In this document: piece after piece, positions 18,990 through 27,779 of the stretch
Layout of the letters: every line of letters starts with the position of its first letter
How positions within the stretch are numbered: the first letter of the stretch is position 1
Assembly (NCBI RefSeq): GCF_963931295.1
Contig: NZ_OZ007001.1
Span: 2,049,137 to 2,113,136, forward strand
Length of the DNA: 64,000 nt
Source: an uncultured Mailhella sp.
GTDB taxonomy: Bacteria; Desulfobacterota; Desulfovibrionia; Desulfovibrionales; Desulfovibrionaceae
Reading direction: 5' to 3'
The notes under the pieces: generated by a model
What the model was told of the DNA's origin: nothing
The model's database searches: none
The model's input: the letters and a program-made list of their open reading frames with translations, nothing else
Position numbers and translations under genes: made by a program

Positions 18990-19821
18990 GGTTCAGGACT
19001 CATTAAATATAAAAGATGACAATGGCAGCGAGACAAATGGCCGAAAAGAACGTGTGTGCACAACGGTCATAACGCATGGCTATTCTGCGCCAATCCTTGA
19101 GTCGGCCGAACATGATTTCTATCTTGTGCCGCTGCTTATAAACCTCCTTGTCATAGACCACCGGAGTTTTTCGGCTGTGTCTGCCAGGAATACACGGCGT
19201 GATTCCTTTACGGGACAAGGCATGACGAAACCAGTCGGCATCATAGCCTCTATCCGCCAGAAGCTCCCTGGCCTGCGGCAGAGTATCAAGCAGGACAGCA
19301 GCGCCTTTGTAGTCGCTCACCTGACCGCCGGACAGATGGAAGGCCAACGGTTGACCGAAGGCATTGCAGACAGCGTGGAGTTTTGAATTCAGGCCGCCTT
19401 TTGTGCGTCCGATACATCGGGAAAGGCCCCTTTTTTCAGCAAACTTGCTGCTGTCCTGTGTGCCTTGAGATGTGTGGTATCAATCATCAAGCGTGTTGTG
19501 GAGCCGTTTTGTTCAACAAGCTCCGCAAAAATCCTGTTAAAGACACCCAATCGGCTCCAGCGGATAAAACGATTGTAGAGAGTTTTGTATGGTCCATACT
19601 CGCGCGGGGCATCTTTCCATTGCAGGCCATGCTTGATGACATAGATAATGCCGCTGACGACACGCCTGTCATCGACTCTCGGAATGCCGTGGGAACGAGG
19701 AAAGTAGCGTTTGATACGAGCAATCTGTTCATGAGAAAGATAAAAAAGTTCCTTCATGGCATCCTCCCTATACCGACAATAAGAACTTTTTATCCTTTTG
19801 GCAATTAATGAGTCCTGAGTC
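18990..19821 (-). mobile_element. IS5-family insertion sequence, copy 1 (832 bp)
   Basis: The ends are inverted repeats GGTTCAGGACTCATTAA (left) and the complement of TTAATGAGTCCTGAGTC (right), flanked by TA on both sides (18988-89 and 19822-23). The element is nearly identical to 29498-30329, in the same orientation, differing by a few substitutions. Confidence 0.95.
19003..19757 (-). CDS. IS5-family transposase (orfA/orfB, frameshifted), copy 1
   Basis: OrfA (19389-19757, 122 aa, DUF4096-like N-terminus MKELFYLSHEQIARIKRYFP, first Asp in MIDTTHLKAHR) and orfB (frame ending at 19003, with LLADRGYDADWF and the Glu in HKIEIMFGRLKDWRR) make one DDE transposase only if the ribosome shifts frame. 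The AAAAAAGGGG run near 19430 is a likely slip site. This is the IS427-group arrangement of IS5. Both parts look intact. Confidence 0.9.
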
Positions 19822-20033
19822 TAGGACAGCCCCTTTTATTTTCATGAGGACTGAGACTTCGTTACTGATCAGAACTTGGCAGAAATACTGTGCTTATGTT
19901 TTGAAAAAAATTTTTTGGAGATTTTTATCCGACCTTTCAAGGCATGGTGCAATGGTTTGACTTTATGATATGATGTTTGTTAAGCATGCTATAGTATCTC
20001 GGCACGCATCGGATTTGTTTATGTCTATGAATA

Positions 20034-20076
20034 AAAAAAGAGGTCGATATGAGTGAACTCATAACGGCCTCTTTTA
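20034..20076 (-). terminator. Terminator of the flavoprotein operon
   Basis: AAAGAGG...TATGAGT pairs with ACTCATA...CCTCTTT with one GU pair and one mismatch, and a seven-T run follows on the minus strand. It sits 20-60 bp past the stop of the flavoprotein at 20099. The 200 bp between it and the IS shows no gene. Confidence 0.85.
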
Positions 20077-20098
20077 TGAAAATGGATAATGTTACAGG

Positions 20099-21781
20099 TT
20101 ACCCTCTGTCACGCCAGGATGTTTTTATGGAACCGTCGTCCATCTTTGTCACGTCGATCATCTTGTCGGCAAGGAGCGGGTTGGTGAACGTGAAATCCGA
20201 GCGTTTGTGATTACCTCGGGTTTCCTTACGTTCCAGAGCGGAGCGCATGATGCATTCAGCGCAGTCGAACAAATCGAGTACTTCTGCCGCACGCATGAGA
20301 GTATGGGAACAGGATGCCTTCATGCCGGCGTTCGTTTCCTCACGCAGCTGAGCGAGATAGCCGAGACCGGCCTTGAGCAGCGATTCCGAGCGTACATGGT
20401 AAGGCCCCACATTGGCGTAGTCGCTCATGATCTGGGTAAGGGCGATGTTGGCTTCCTGCCAGTCGGCACCGATCTTTCTGTCCATAAAGGAGGAAAGAAG
20501 TTCCATCTTGGCCTGGATGGCAGGATTGGAGGCGAGATCCGCGCTGCCCTTGGCCGTGGCGGCGTCGGCAGCAGCGGCATGGCCGGCTCTCCAGCCCATC
20601 CAGGCGGCAAGACCGAGACCGCAGCCCGCGTTGCCTACCATGTCGCCGGCGGCGTAGAGGCCGGGAACGGTAGTCCGGCCGTTCTTGTCCACGTCAAGTC
20701 CGCGCCCGTGCAGAATGGGTTCGAAGCGGGTGAATTCCACGGCATGCTTGGCGGGATCTATGCCCTTATCGTCCATGTAGCCGATAAGCGCGGACAGTCC
20801 TTCGTCGAACATGGCCTTGCGCATGTAGGCCAGTGTTTCGGGCGTGTTTTCCGAACAGTCGAGATAGGCGGGGCCGCGACCGTTATGCATGACATCGAGG
20901 AAGGCGGAGTTCCAGATATCGGAGGTCACGTCGCCGTACTCAGGATCGGGTTTGGTCACGAAGGGACCGAGAGGTTTGCCGTCCGGATAGCGGTATACAC
21001 CTATCCATGTGGCCTTGCCTGCACGCTGAATATACTTGGTACCGGCATGCGTGTAGGGGATTTCCATGTTCACCATGCTGGCGCCGATACGCCATCCGAG
21101 AGCCTGACCTCCGGCATTGTTGGGGCAATGGGCAGTGTTGAACATATAATTGGGCGTGGTGCCGTTCACATACAGGCGGTGAGTCAGACCGGTGGACAGA
21201 ATGACGCACGGAGCACTGACCAGCACAAAGGAGGGGGCAGGTGTGCTGGTATCAATAGCGAGAGCACCGCATACCCGGCCGTTTTCCTTGGCGAGTTCCA
21301 CAACAGGATGGTGATTGAGCACCGTAACGCCGTGTTTCTTCATCTGTTCGACGAGCACGGACTTCTGCTTGCGGCCGTCGAATTTCAGGAAGGCGCGGGG
21401 TTTGCCGGGCAGGGCGTGCCCCTGGAAGTTCCAGCGGCCGAGAGGACGCATGTTGATGCCCCATTCCTCCCACTTCTTCACGATGTCGAAGCTTTCCAGA
21501 AGATGCAGGCGCATAAGCTCCACGTCCTTGGCCTGGCCGACAAGGCTTCCCAAGAGTTCCTTAAGAACAGGTTCGACGTCATCACCATGAACTTCAGGGC
21601 AGTAGCAGGTGAAATGGTCGTTGCCCGTGGCTCCAGAGCCGGATCGCTTCACATTGCATTTTTCGAGAACCACGACTCTCTTGGCCCCGGCTTCCGCCGC
21701 AGCTATGGCCGCCATGGGGCCGCCAATGCCTCCGCCTACGATGACCACATCGGCTTCAATGGTTTTGGAAACAGGAATCAT
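20099..21781 (-). CDS. AprA/fumarate-reductase-like FAD flavoprotein 1
   Basis: A 560-residue FAD_binding_2 protein without signal peptide, so cytoplasmic. It has the dinucleotide motif GGGIGG (residues 16-21), RSGSGATGNDH (46-56) where AprA has its FAD/substrate loop, and the late FAD motif GLYAAGDMVG. The C-terminal helical domain ends with ERKETRGNHKRSDF, as in adenylylsulfate reductase and fumarate reductase flavosubunits. It overlaps the preceding ferredoxin gene by 4 bp (ATGA), the aprB-aprA order. It is clearly related to the flavoprotein at 22081 but differs at many positions. It is probably a two-electron reductase or dehydrogenase on a small acid; the substrate is unknown. Confidence 0.85.
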   Translation of the reverse strand: MIPVSKTIEADVVIVGGGIGGPMAAIAAAEAGAKRVVVLEKCNVKRSGSGATGNDHFTCYCPEVHGDDVEPVLKELLGSLVGQAKDVELMRLHLLESFDIVKKWEEWGINMRPLGRWNFQGHALPGKPRAFLKFDGRKQKSVLVEQMKKHGVTVLNHHPVVELAKENGRVCGALAIDTSTPAPSFVLVSAPCVILSTGLTHRLYVNGTTPNYMFNTAHCPNNAGGQALGWRIGASMVNMEIPYTHAGTKYIQRAGKATWIGVYRYPDGKPLGPFVTKPDPEYGDVTSDIWNSAFLDVMHNGRGPAYLDCSENTPETLAYMRKAMFDEGLSALIGYMDDKGIDPAKHAVEFTRFEPILHGRGLDVDKNGRTTVPGLYAAGDMVGNAGCGLGLAAWMGWRAGHAAAADAATAKGSADLASNPAIQAKMELLSSFMDRKIGADWQEANIALTQIMSDYANVGPYHVRSESLLKAGLGYLAQLREETNAGMKASCSHTLMRAAEVLDLFDCAECIMRSALERKETRGNHKRSDFTFTNPLLADKMIDVTKMDDGSIKTSWRDRG

Positions 21782-22029
21782 GATTTCGCCTCCTGGGGGT
21801 TAAGGGCGTCGGCATTGATGTGAAGGAGAGTGAAGGCAAGAGGGATGCGGAGCTGTATGGCCCCCTTGGGGCAGTCGATCACGCAGGAATCGCAGTGCCA
21901 GCATTCATCGGGGAACTTTACCTGAGGAGTTTTGTCCTTGGTGCGGTCGAAGACAAAAATATTTGAGTTGCATATGTCGGCACAGGTGCCGCAGCCTACG
22001 CATTTATCGGGATCAATGATGGGGGGCAT
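21778..22029 (-). CDS. AprB-like 2[4Fe-4S] ferredoxin subunit 1
   Basis: An 83-residue protein with two cluster motifs: C10-x2-C13-x2-C16-x3-C20 (with C20 followed by N instead of P) and C43-x2-C46-x2-C49-x3-C53-P. The conserved segment FPDECWHCDSCVIDCPKGA closely resembles AprB, the ferredoxin partner of adenylylsulfate reductase, but the long C-terminal tail of true AprB is missing. It probably carries electrons to or from the flavoprotein whose gene it overlaps. AAAGGAG precedes the start. Confidence 0.88.
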   Translation of the reverse strand: MPPIIDPDKCVGCGTCADICNSNIFVFDRTKDKTPQVKFPDECWHCDSCVIDCPKGAIQLRIPLAFTLLHINADALNPQEAKS

Positions 22030-22080
22030 GAGCGTACTCCTTTTGAGAAAAGGGGCTGCCTTGCGGCAGCTCCGATAAAA

Positions 22081-23763
22081 TCAGTTCCAGCACTGACGCC
22101 ATTCCTTGTGAACAACGCCGTTTTCCTGCCATACATCCAGGAATTTGTCGGAAAGCAGGGGGTTGGTGAACGTGTAATCGGAACGCATGTGCATGCCGCG
22201 TGTTTCCTTGCGTTCCAGTGCCGCGTGCATGATGATTTCGCCGTTGTCCATGAGATCGAGCGTTTCGATGGCCCGCATGAGACTGTGGGCGTCGGGCACG
22301 GATATTTCTTCAATGGCGTTCTTGCGCAGGTCGGCCATGTACTTCAGACCGGCGGCAAGAAGCGTTTCGGAGCGCAGACGGTGCGGGCCTGCGGCGGCGT
22401 AGGAGTCCATGATCTGCTGAACGGCAAGGTTGGCTTCCTTCCATGCGGCGCCGCCCTCGCGCTCCATAAAGCTGCTGTAGAGCGCAGCGCGTTCCGCAAC
22501 CCAAGGAGACTTTTCAGCATCCTTAAGTTCGCTCGCGGCAGCAGTAGAACCGGCGTGGCGTCCGGCGATCCAGCCGTAAACGGCAGCACCTGCGATATCG
22601 GCACGGAAGTTACCAACCATATCACCGGCAGCATAAAGACCGGGAATAGAGGTCTGGCCGTCGATGTCGATTTCAAGGCCGCGGCCGATAATGTGAGGTT
22701 CGTACTGCATGAATTCCACGGCGTGCTTGGACACGTCGAGTCCGGTGCGGTCCATGTAGTCCACCAGCGTGGTCAGGCCTTCGCTGATCATGCCTTCGCG
22801 CATGAAGGCGAGGTCATCGGGCTTCGTCTGGGAACAGTCGATGTAGGCAGGGCCGCTGCCGTTCAGGAGCACATCGGTATATGCGGAGTTCCATACGTCG
22901 CAGGTGATGTCGCCGACATAGCGCGTAGCTCTGTCTACGAAGGGGCCAAGCAGTTTGCCGTTGGGATACTTGTATACACCGATCCAGGTGGACTTGCCGG
23001 CACGGGCGAAGAACTTGGGGCCGGCGTGTCTGTTGGGCATTTCCATGTTTACGAGCTTGGCACCGATACGCCAGGACTGAGCCTGGGCTGCACCTGCGCA
23101 GGCAGGGCAGAATGCCGTATTGAAGGGCCAGCCGGGAGTACCGGCAGCAGGATACAGACGGTTCGCGGTACCGGTGGCAAGAACAACCTTCTTGGCACGA
23201 ATGACGGTGAAGCTGGGGATATCTCTGGAAACATCCAGCGCAAGAGCACCTGCTATTTCACCGTCGACTTTGATAAGCTCGACGACAGGCATGTGGTTGA
23301 CAATGTCCACGCCTTCCTTCCTGGCCTGGCGGGTCAGAACCTGCTTCTGATTATGACCGTCGTACTTCAGCCAGATACGGGGACGATCGGGATAGGCGTG
23401 TCCCATAAACTCATAGTCGTCGCTGAAGGGCTTCATATTGATGCCCCATTCATACCAACGGTTCACCATGGGAAGGGATTCTTCCAGAAAACGCAAAGAC
23501 AGCTTTTCATCATGGAAAGCACCCACCATGCTCTGACGCAGTTCCTTGAGAATGACTTTTATATCGTCGCCGTGCGCTTTCGGATAGTAGCAGGCAAAAT
23601 GATCGTTACCAGTGGCGCCCGAACCGGAACGACGTGTATCGGCCTTTTCGGCCACCAGAGTTTTGGCGCCGGACTGCGCAGACGCTATGGCCGCGCAAAG
23701 TCCACCTATGCCGCCGCCGATAACCAGAACATCAGTAGAAATGGGAGCATTGAATTCAAGCAT
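22081..23763 (-). CDS. AprA/fumarate-reductase-like FAD flavoprotein 2
   Basis: A 560-residue paralogue of the protein at 20099, with GGGIGG (16-21), RSGSGATGNDH (45-55), GLYAAGDMVG and ERKETRGMHMRSDYTFTNP at the C-terminus. It is cytoplasmic with no signal peptide. Its gene follows its own AprB-like ferredoxin by 9 bp, so the locus holds two tandem ferredoxin-flavoprotein pairs, most simply explained by duplication and divergence. The two copies differ in the segment after the ATG(L/T)xHRLY-type glycine loop (AAGTPGWPFNTAFCP here, VNGTTPNYMFNTAHCP there), close to where the substrate would bind. Confidence 0.85.
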   Translation of the reverse strand: MLEFNAPISTDVLVIGGGIGGLCAAIASAQSGAKTLVAEKADTRRSGSGATGNDHFACYYPKAHGDDIKVILKELRQSMVGAFHDEKLSLRFLEESLPMVNRWYEWGINMKPFSDDYEFMGHAYPDRPRIWLKYDGHNQKQVLTRQARKEGVDIVNHMPVVELIKVDGEIAGALALDVSRDIPSFTVIRAKKVVLATGTANRLYPAAGTPGWPFNTAFCPACAGAAQAQSWRIGAKLVNMEMPNRHAGPKFFARAGKSTWIGVYKYPNGKLLGPFVDRATRYVGDITCDVWNSAYTDVLLNGSGPAYIDCSQTKPDDLAFMREGMISEGLTTLVDYMDRTGLDVSKHAVEFMQYEPHIIGRGLEIDIDGQTSIPGLYAAGDMVGNFRADIAGAAVYGWIAGRHAGSTAAASELKDAEKSPWVAERAALYSSFMEREGGAAWKEANLAVQQIMDSYAAAGPHRLRSETLLAAGLKYMADLRKNAIEEISVPDAHSLMRAIETLDLMDNGEIIMHAALERKETRGMHMRSDYTFTNPLLSDKFLDVWQENGVVHKEWRQCWN

Positions 23764-23772
23764 GGCGGTCTC

Positions 23773-24003
23773 CTAAGCGTGAAGGGTATCTGCATCAACA
23801 TGCAGAACCATGTAGTTAAGGGGCAGACGCAGTTCAACGGCCTTGGACGGGCAGTCCAGCACGCAGGCGTTGCAGTGCCAGCATTCTTCCGGGTAAGCCA
23901 CGCGGGGTACCTGCCCTTTTTCGTGCTTGAATATGTTCATGGGGCAGATGGTTGCGCACATGCCGCAGTGGGTGCAGCGGTCAGCATGGATGACGGGAGG
24001 CAT
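23773..24003 (-). CDS. AprB-like 2[4Fe-4S] ferredoxin subunit 2
   Basis: A 76-residue ferredoxin with C10-x2-C13-x2-C16-x3-C20-P and C41-x2-C44-x2-C47-x3-C51-P. The YPEECWHCNACVLDCPSKA block is AprB-like and the C-terminal LRLPLNYMVLHVDADTL matches its paralogue at 21778. It precedes flavoprotein 2 by 9 bp. An AAGGAG-like site (CAAGGAGTTTCC on the minus strand) lies before the ATG. It is the likely electron partner of flavoprotein 2. Confidence 0.88.
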   Translation of the reverse strand: MPPVIHADRCTHCGMCATICPMNIFKHEKGQVPRVAYPEECWHCNACVLDCPSKAVELRLPLNYMVLHVDADTLHA

Positions 24004-24027
24004 AGGAAACTCCTTGATGCGGTTGGC

Positions 24028-24186
24028 CTACATGAGGCTGGGGATAAAGAGGGAAATCTGAGGGAAGGCGATAATGAGCGCGAGGCAGATGAACAGAGCA
24101 AGCACGAAGGGGATGGCCGCCTTGAAGATCAACCCGAGGGGAACGTCCGCCACGCCTTTCATGACGAACAGGTTAATGCCGGCCAT
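24028..24186 (-). pseudogene. Remnant of a TRAP transporter large permease (DctM C-terminus)
   Basis: Minus-strand translation of these 159 bp gives GINLFVMKGVADVPL, then LIFKAAIPFVLALFICLAL and a final IAFPQISLFIPSLM before the stop at 24028. This is the characteristic C-terminal end of DctM-type TRAP permeases, including the last two helices. The rest of the gene is missing: upstream the sequence becomes the 3' end of the Crp/Fnr gene at roughly 24,190-24,205. It marks a deletion or recombination joint. Confidence 0.8.
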
Positions 24187-24845
24187 CTGTCCGCGCAGTA
24201 CGCAGGTTCTTTTATCAGCGTTATTTCATTTCGCTTACAGGAAATAAAACCTGAATTTTTTAAGACAGATAACGCAGTTGCAACAGTTACACGGTGCATT
24301 CCAAGAGCGTCAGCTATGGTTTGCTGTGACGTTTTTATACATTTTGTGTCATCTTTTTCTTTTATATGTTCTATTTGATCAATTATATAGTGTAGTACCC
24401 GCTCTTCCGGCTTATGTATCAATAATGAAACAAGCTCTCCTGTCATGCACCTGATTTTCTGAGCTTGAGCATTGATAAAAAGAGTACGAAATTCAGGCGA
24501 AGTATCGATAAGATTCCTCGCAGTACGCAGGGGAATTTTTATATATGTAGTTGGAACTTCTGCAACGACTCTGAATATTGTTGGAAAATTATCGTACAAA
24601 TGCGCTTCACCATAAAACATATTTCTAATAATAAACATACATTTCTTTTCTTTACCATCGGAAGACATCGCATTTAATGATAGTTTGCCATTTATAATAT
24701 AGTAAATACATTTAAGAATATCTCCGGTGTTTGCCAACTGATTCCCAGCCATAATGCTTTCCCGTTCTCCCATTTTTAAAATAAAATCAGGAAATACTAT
24801 ATCATCCTGATGTATAAAATAAGAGAAATTGAAATCTACCGGCAT
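24159..24845 (-). CDS. Crp/Fnr-family transcriptional regulator with altered C-terminus
   Basis: A 228-residue regulator with an N-terminal cyclic-nucleotide-binding-like barrel and a C-terminal winged helix (TSQQTIADALGMHRVTVATA as recognition region). The Cys pattern of FNR's oxygen-sensing cluster is absent; scattered Cys at positions such as KKCMF and KIRCMTG remain. The natural protein probably ends near GFISCKRNEITLIK; the last ~16 residues are encoded by out-of-frame TRAP DNA after the joint. It likely controls the flanking electron-transfer genes in response to a small molecule or redox cue, as CprK/HcpR-type relatives do. Its DNA is more AT-rich than its neighbours. Confidence 0.8.
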   Translation of the reverse strand: MPVDFNFSYFIHQDDIVFPDFILKMGERESIMAGNQLANTGDILKCIYYIINGKLSLNAMSSDGKEKKCMFIIRNMFYGEAHLYDNFPTIFRVVAEVPTTYIKIPLRTARNLIDTSPEFRTLFINAQAQKIRCMTGELVSLLIHKPEERVLHYIIDQIEHIKEKDDTKCIKTSQQTIADALGMHRVTVATALSVLKNSGFISCKRNEITLIKEPAYCADRWPALTCSS

Positions 24846-24869
24846 AGTGATCTCCGTATAGTTGAAAGA

Positions 24870-24907
24870 CTCCGGACTTTATTATCATGCTAAATTAAAG
24901 TCCGGAG
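24870..24907 (-). terminator. Hairpin between the GltD-like gene and the regulator
   Basis: CTCCGGACTTTA and TAAAGTCCGGAG form a perfect 12-bp stem with a 14-nt AT-rich loop. It begins 10 bp after the stop of the gene at 24917. The T tract is short (TCTTT), so termination may be partial. Confidence 0.65.
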
Positions 24908-24916
24908 CCACGTCAA

Positions 24917-26023
24917 TTATGCTAGGTATTTCATCGGTGCACCAAGCGTGGCAGGCAGAGGCAGCCTGAATGAAATGGCGCTGCTGGGGCAGTCAAGCAT
25001 ACAGGAGGAGCAGTGAATGCACTCGTCAGGATACTTGACATACGGCTTGCCATCCTTCATGGCAAGCACGTCGCCGGGGCAGATGTTGACGCAGGTACCG
25101 CAGCCTGTGCATTTACCGCAATGGTAGCATTCCATAGCCTGCTCTTCCAGAGAATCCAGAGGAGCCAGTCGATCTCTGAAGGTAAGCTGGTCATTGTAGA
25201 AGGTCTTATTCTTCAGATCTTCATAGTGAACGGTGGTGACAGGCTTGGCATCCTCAGGAAAATCCAAGGGCATACGCTTGCGCTCTACTCCATCAGCAAG
25301 GATACGAATCCATGCAATGTCCTTGAGCTGGCATCCATGCAGACGACAGTCCACTTCGCAGGCCGCGAGTCGGACTTCCTGAACCCAGGCCACGGTGTTG
25401 TTCTTCTTTTGAGGGATAACACAGACTTTCTGGCACGCAATAGATTCGGCTTCATTTTCCACCATAATGATATCGTACTGACACTCAATGGTCGATATCT
25501 CAGGAGTCTCGGGGCAAAAAGCTACACCGTGGTCGGCCAGGTACTGCTTTACGCCTCGTTCAGGCAATCCAGATCCGCCATCAACAGAAGCATCCCCCAT
25601 AACCGTAATAGTATGTCCGAGACGATACAGGAAATACGCCATGGTAAGAGCTTCGACATTTGTACCTATGACGGCAACCGTATAGCCTGTAGGTTCTCCA
25701 CAGGGAGGATTTGCATCGGGAAGACAGGAGGCTGCCAACTGAGCCAGACGGGCAATGGGAACAGGCTTGGAAGTATGCTGTCTTTTATTACAGGCCGATT
25801 CGCAGGGCTTTGCGCAGCTTTCACACATAGAACCGGGGAACGGGGTAATATCCAGAAGGACAGCCAGGGCTTCTTCCTTCCTGTCGTCAGCCAGAAGTTT
25901 ATTCATCAGAGAAATAGGCGTTCCGGCAGGACAGGCTGCCTGACAGGGCGGACGACGAAGCGTCATCGCAGGGTGGATATACAGATATGCAGAGGTATCC
26001 TCATAGCTAAACTTGGGAGGCAT
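24917..26023 (-). CDS. Degenerate GltD-like iron-sulfur protein fused to a 2[4Fe-4S] ferredoxin
   Basis: A 368-residue cytoplasmic protein. The N-terminus is the Fer4_20 domain of GltD/dihydropyrimidine dehydrogenase, with C27, C31, C67, C70, C74 and C78 in PPCQAACPAG and CESCAKPCESAC. The next ~200 residues resemble the start of the NAD(P)H/FAD Rossmann region (TVAVIGTNVEALTMAYFLYR), but the GxGxxG is broken to GTNVEA and much of the usual flavin/NADPH domain is missing. The C-terminus (about 295-345) has two ferredoxin clusters, CYHCGKCTGCGTCVNICPG and CIHCSSCMLDCPSS. It looks like an electron wire that has lost pyridine-nucleotide catalysis. It lies 38 bp after flavoprotein 3. Confidence 0.8.
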   Translation of the reverse strand: MPPKFSYEDTSAYLYIHPAMTLRRPPCQAACPAGTPISLMNKLLADDRKEEALAVLLDITPFPGSMCESCAKPCESACNKRQHTSKPVPIARLAQLAASCLPDANPPCGEPTGYTVAVIGTNVEALTMAYFLYRLGHTITVMGDASVDGGSGLPERGVKQYLADHGVAFCPETPEISTIECQYDIIMVENEAESIACQKVCVIPQKKNNTVAWVQEVRLAACEVDCRLHGCQLKDIAWIRILADGVERKRMPLDFPEDAKPVTTVHYEDLKNKTFYNDQLTFRDRLAPLDSLEEQAMECYHCGKCTGCGTCVNICPGDVLAMKDGKPYVKYPDECIHCSSCMLDCPSSAISFRLPLPATLGAPMKYLA

Positions 26024-26061
26024 GATATTTCTCCTTATGTAAAAAGTATTGGCAGCAAAGC

Positions 26062-27747
26062 CTAGTCGTCCAGCGTATGGGGAGCACGCCAGCGGAAGTT
26101 AGGCTTCCCGTCAGCAATGGAATAAAGAAGGAACTTGGCCATGTCCGGATTTTCAGTGTCATAATCTACACGCTTGAAGGGATCGTATCTATCCAAACGG
26201 GTTTCCTTTCTTTCCTTCGAGGTCCTGAGAGCTGCTTCAGCGATATCCATAAGGTTGAAGGCCTCAAGGCAACGACCAAGCTCATGCTGATTCGCCGCCG
26301 CCAGAGTGAGTTCAGCGCGACGACGTACACGGGCAAGCTGTTCGAGGCCAGCGTCGAGAAGGTCCTCATATTTATATTCGCAGCAGTAATGTGACATGAT
26401 GTCCTGACATGCGCCGGAAGCCTCCTGCCAGCTTGCTCCCTGCGTTCTTTCTCTCATGCAGGTCAGTCTGTCCTTCTGGAATGCAATAAGATCACTGAAT
26501 ATGGACATGTCGGCATTGTCTTCATTCTTGGCAAGAATAGCAGCGTGTTCGCCGACGAGCTTACCAAAGACGTAAGAGCCGGGAGAAACGGAGCGCTTCA
26601 TGCTGCCGACCACTTCACCGCCCGCAGCAAGCAGACCGGGAATATTAGTTTCGCCCTGAACGGTGGGAGCATAGCCGCCGGTGATTTCAGGCTCGTAGGC
26701 AGAGTACTCAATACGGGTCTTCATGGGGTCAAGGCCACATTCCTTGAACTGCTGGAGCAAAATCTGGTTTCCTTCATTGGAAAGAGCCCAGCACATGTAA
26801 TCAAAGTCTTCCTTGGAAGTATTGAGACAGCTCATGTACATGGGGCCACGGCCTGCCCGGTATGCATTGATGATATCACCATAGGACTCAACGGCGGAGT
26901 CGATCTGCGTACGGGTACTGGTGGCTTTCTTGCCAGAGAGAGCGTTACCAGCGGAGTCTTCCACGACACCAATCCAAGTACCGCGGCCAGGCTTACAGAA
27001 GTGATGCAGACCGGCCCAGCGGGTGAAAAATTCCATACGTACGACTTCGGCACCCGCACGGATACCCATGGCAATGCCGTCACCCGTACCGAACGGATGC
27101 CGCTGACGGTTGAAGTCAAGACAAGTCGCCGCAGGGAATACTCTTGAAATGCCGCCGGTAGCAATGACGACAATCTTTGCCGAAATTACGTAGATAACCG
27201 GTTCGCGTAAACCTATGCCCCAGGCTCCGACAACCTTGCCGTTGTCTTTGAGCAGGTCAACGATCATGACTCGGTTGAGAATGTCGGTGCCGCATTCTCT
27301 GGCCTTCTTTTCAAACATGACCTTCTGATCCCGCCCGGCCCAGTGCATAAAGCTGGGAACACGGTGGATTTTCTTAACAAAGCGGTACGTTCCATCCGTT
27401 TTGAACGGGAATCCCCAGCTTTCAAGCTCCTTGATGCGGTCGCCGATATTTTCCGCAATGGTAAGGATCATATCCTGATCCTGCATAGGACCAAGTTTCG
27501 CAATATGATCTTCCACCAGCTGACGCGGAGTGAATCCCAGTGGATCATGAAATTCGGGCAGATAGCACCATGTATGGTCAACGCCTGATGTAGCATTACC
27601 ACTACGTCGTACATGACCCTTATCAACAAGAATGACAGAAGGGCCGAGTTCTCGTGCCCTGATGGCAGCGGAACAACCGGCAAGCCCTCCACCAATCACA
27701 AGGACATCAGTGTGCATGCTTCTTGTACTGAACATAGAATTTTTCAT
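26062..27747 (-). CDS. AprA/fumarate-reductase-like FAD flavoprotein 3
   Basis: A 561-residue FAD_binding_2 protein more distant from the other two. It has VIGGGLAGCSAA near residues 18-28, RRSGNATSGVDHTW (47-60), ATGGISRVFPA and the late GLLAAGGEVVG motif. The C-terminal helical part ends ERKETRLDRYDPFKRVDY. No signal peptide. A strong TTAGGAGG precedes the ATG at 27747. It lies between the DASS transporter and the GltD-like protein, which therefore may be its electron partner in place of an AprB-like ferredoxin. It probably acts on the compound that the transporter imports; identity unknown. Confidence 0.83.
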   Translation of the reverse strand: MKNSMFSTRSMHTDVLVIGGGLAGCSAAIRARELGPSVILVDKGHVRRSGNATSGVDHTWCYLPEFHDPLGFTPRQLVEDHIAKLGPMQDQDMILTIAENIGDRIKELESWGFPFKTDGTYRFVKKIHRVPSFMHWAGRDQKVMFEKKARECGTDILNRVMIVDLLKDNGKVVGAWGIGLREPVIYVISAKIVVIATGGISRVFPAATCLDFNRQRHPFGTGDGIAMGIRAGAEVVRMEFFTRWAGLHHFCKPGRGTWIGVVEDSAGNALSGKKATSTRTQIDSAVESYGDIINAYRAGRGPMYMSCLNTSKEDFDYMCWALSNEGNQILLQQFKECGLDPMKTRIEYSAYEPEITGGYAPTVQGETNIPGLLAAGGEVVGSMKRSVSPGSYVFGKLVGEHAAILAKNEDNADMSIFSDLIAFQKDRLTCMRERTQGASWQEASGACQDIMSHYCCEYKYEDLLDAGLEQLARVRRRAELTLAAANQHELGRCLEAFNLMDIAEAALRTSKERKETRLDRYDPFKRVDYDTENPDMAKFLLYSIADGKPNFRWRAPHTLDD

Positions 27748-27779
27748 TGTGACCTCCTAAGTTGAGGTTGAACATAAAA

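Noticed and set aside
20099..22029. Calling the ferredoxin-flavoprotein pairs true adenylylsulfate reductase (AprBA).
   Set aside because: The ferredoxins lack the long AprB C-terminal tail, flavoproteins are shorter than AprA, and there is no sat or qmo gene nearby; AprBA-like is as far as the sequence allows.
22108..24378. A 756-codon plus-strand open frame across the flavoprotein 2 locus.
   Set aside because: Opposite-strand shadow of flavoprotein, ferredoxin and TRAP remnant; no ribosome site and no recognisable domain.
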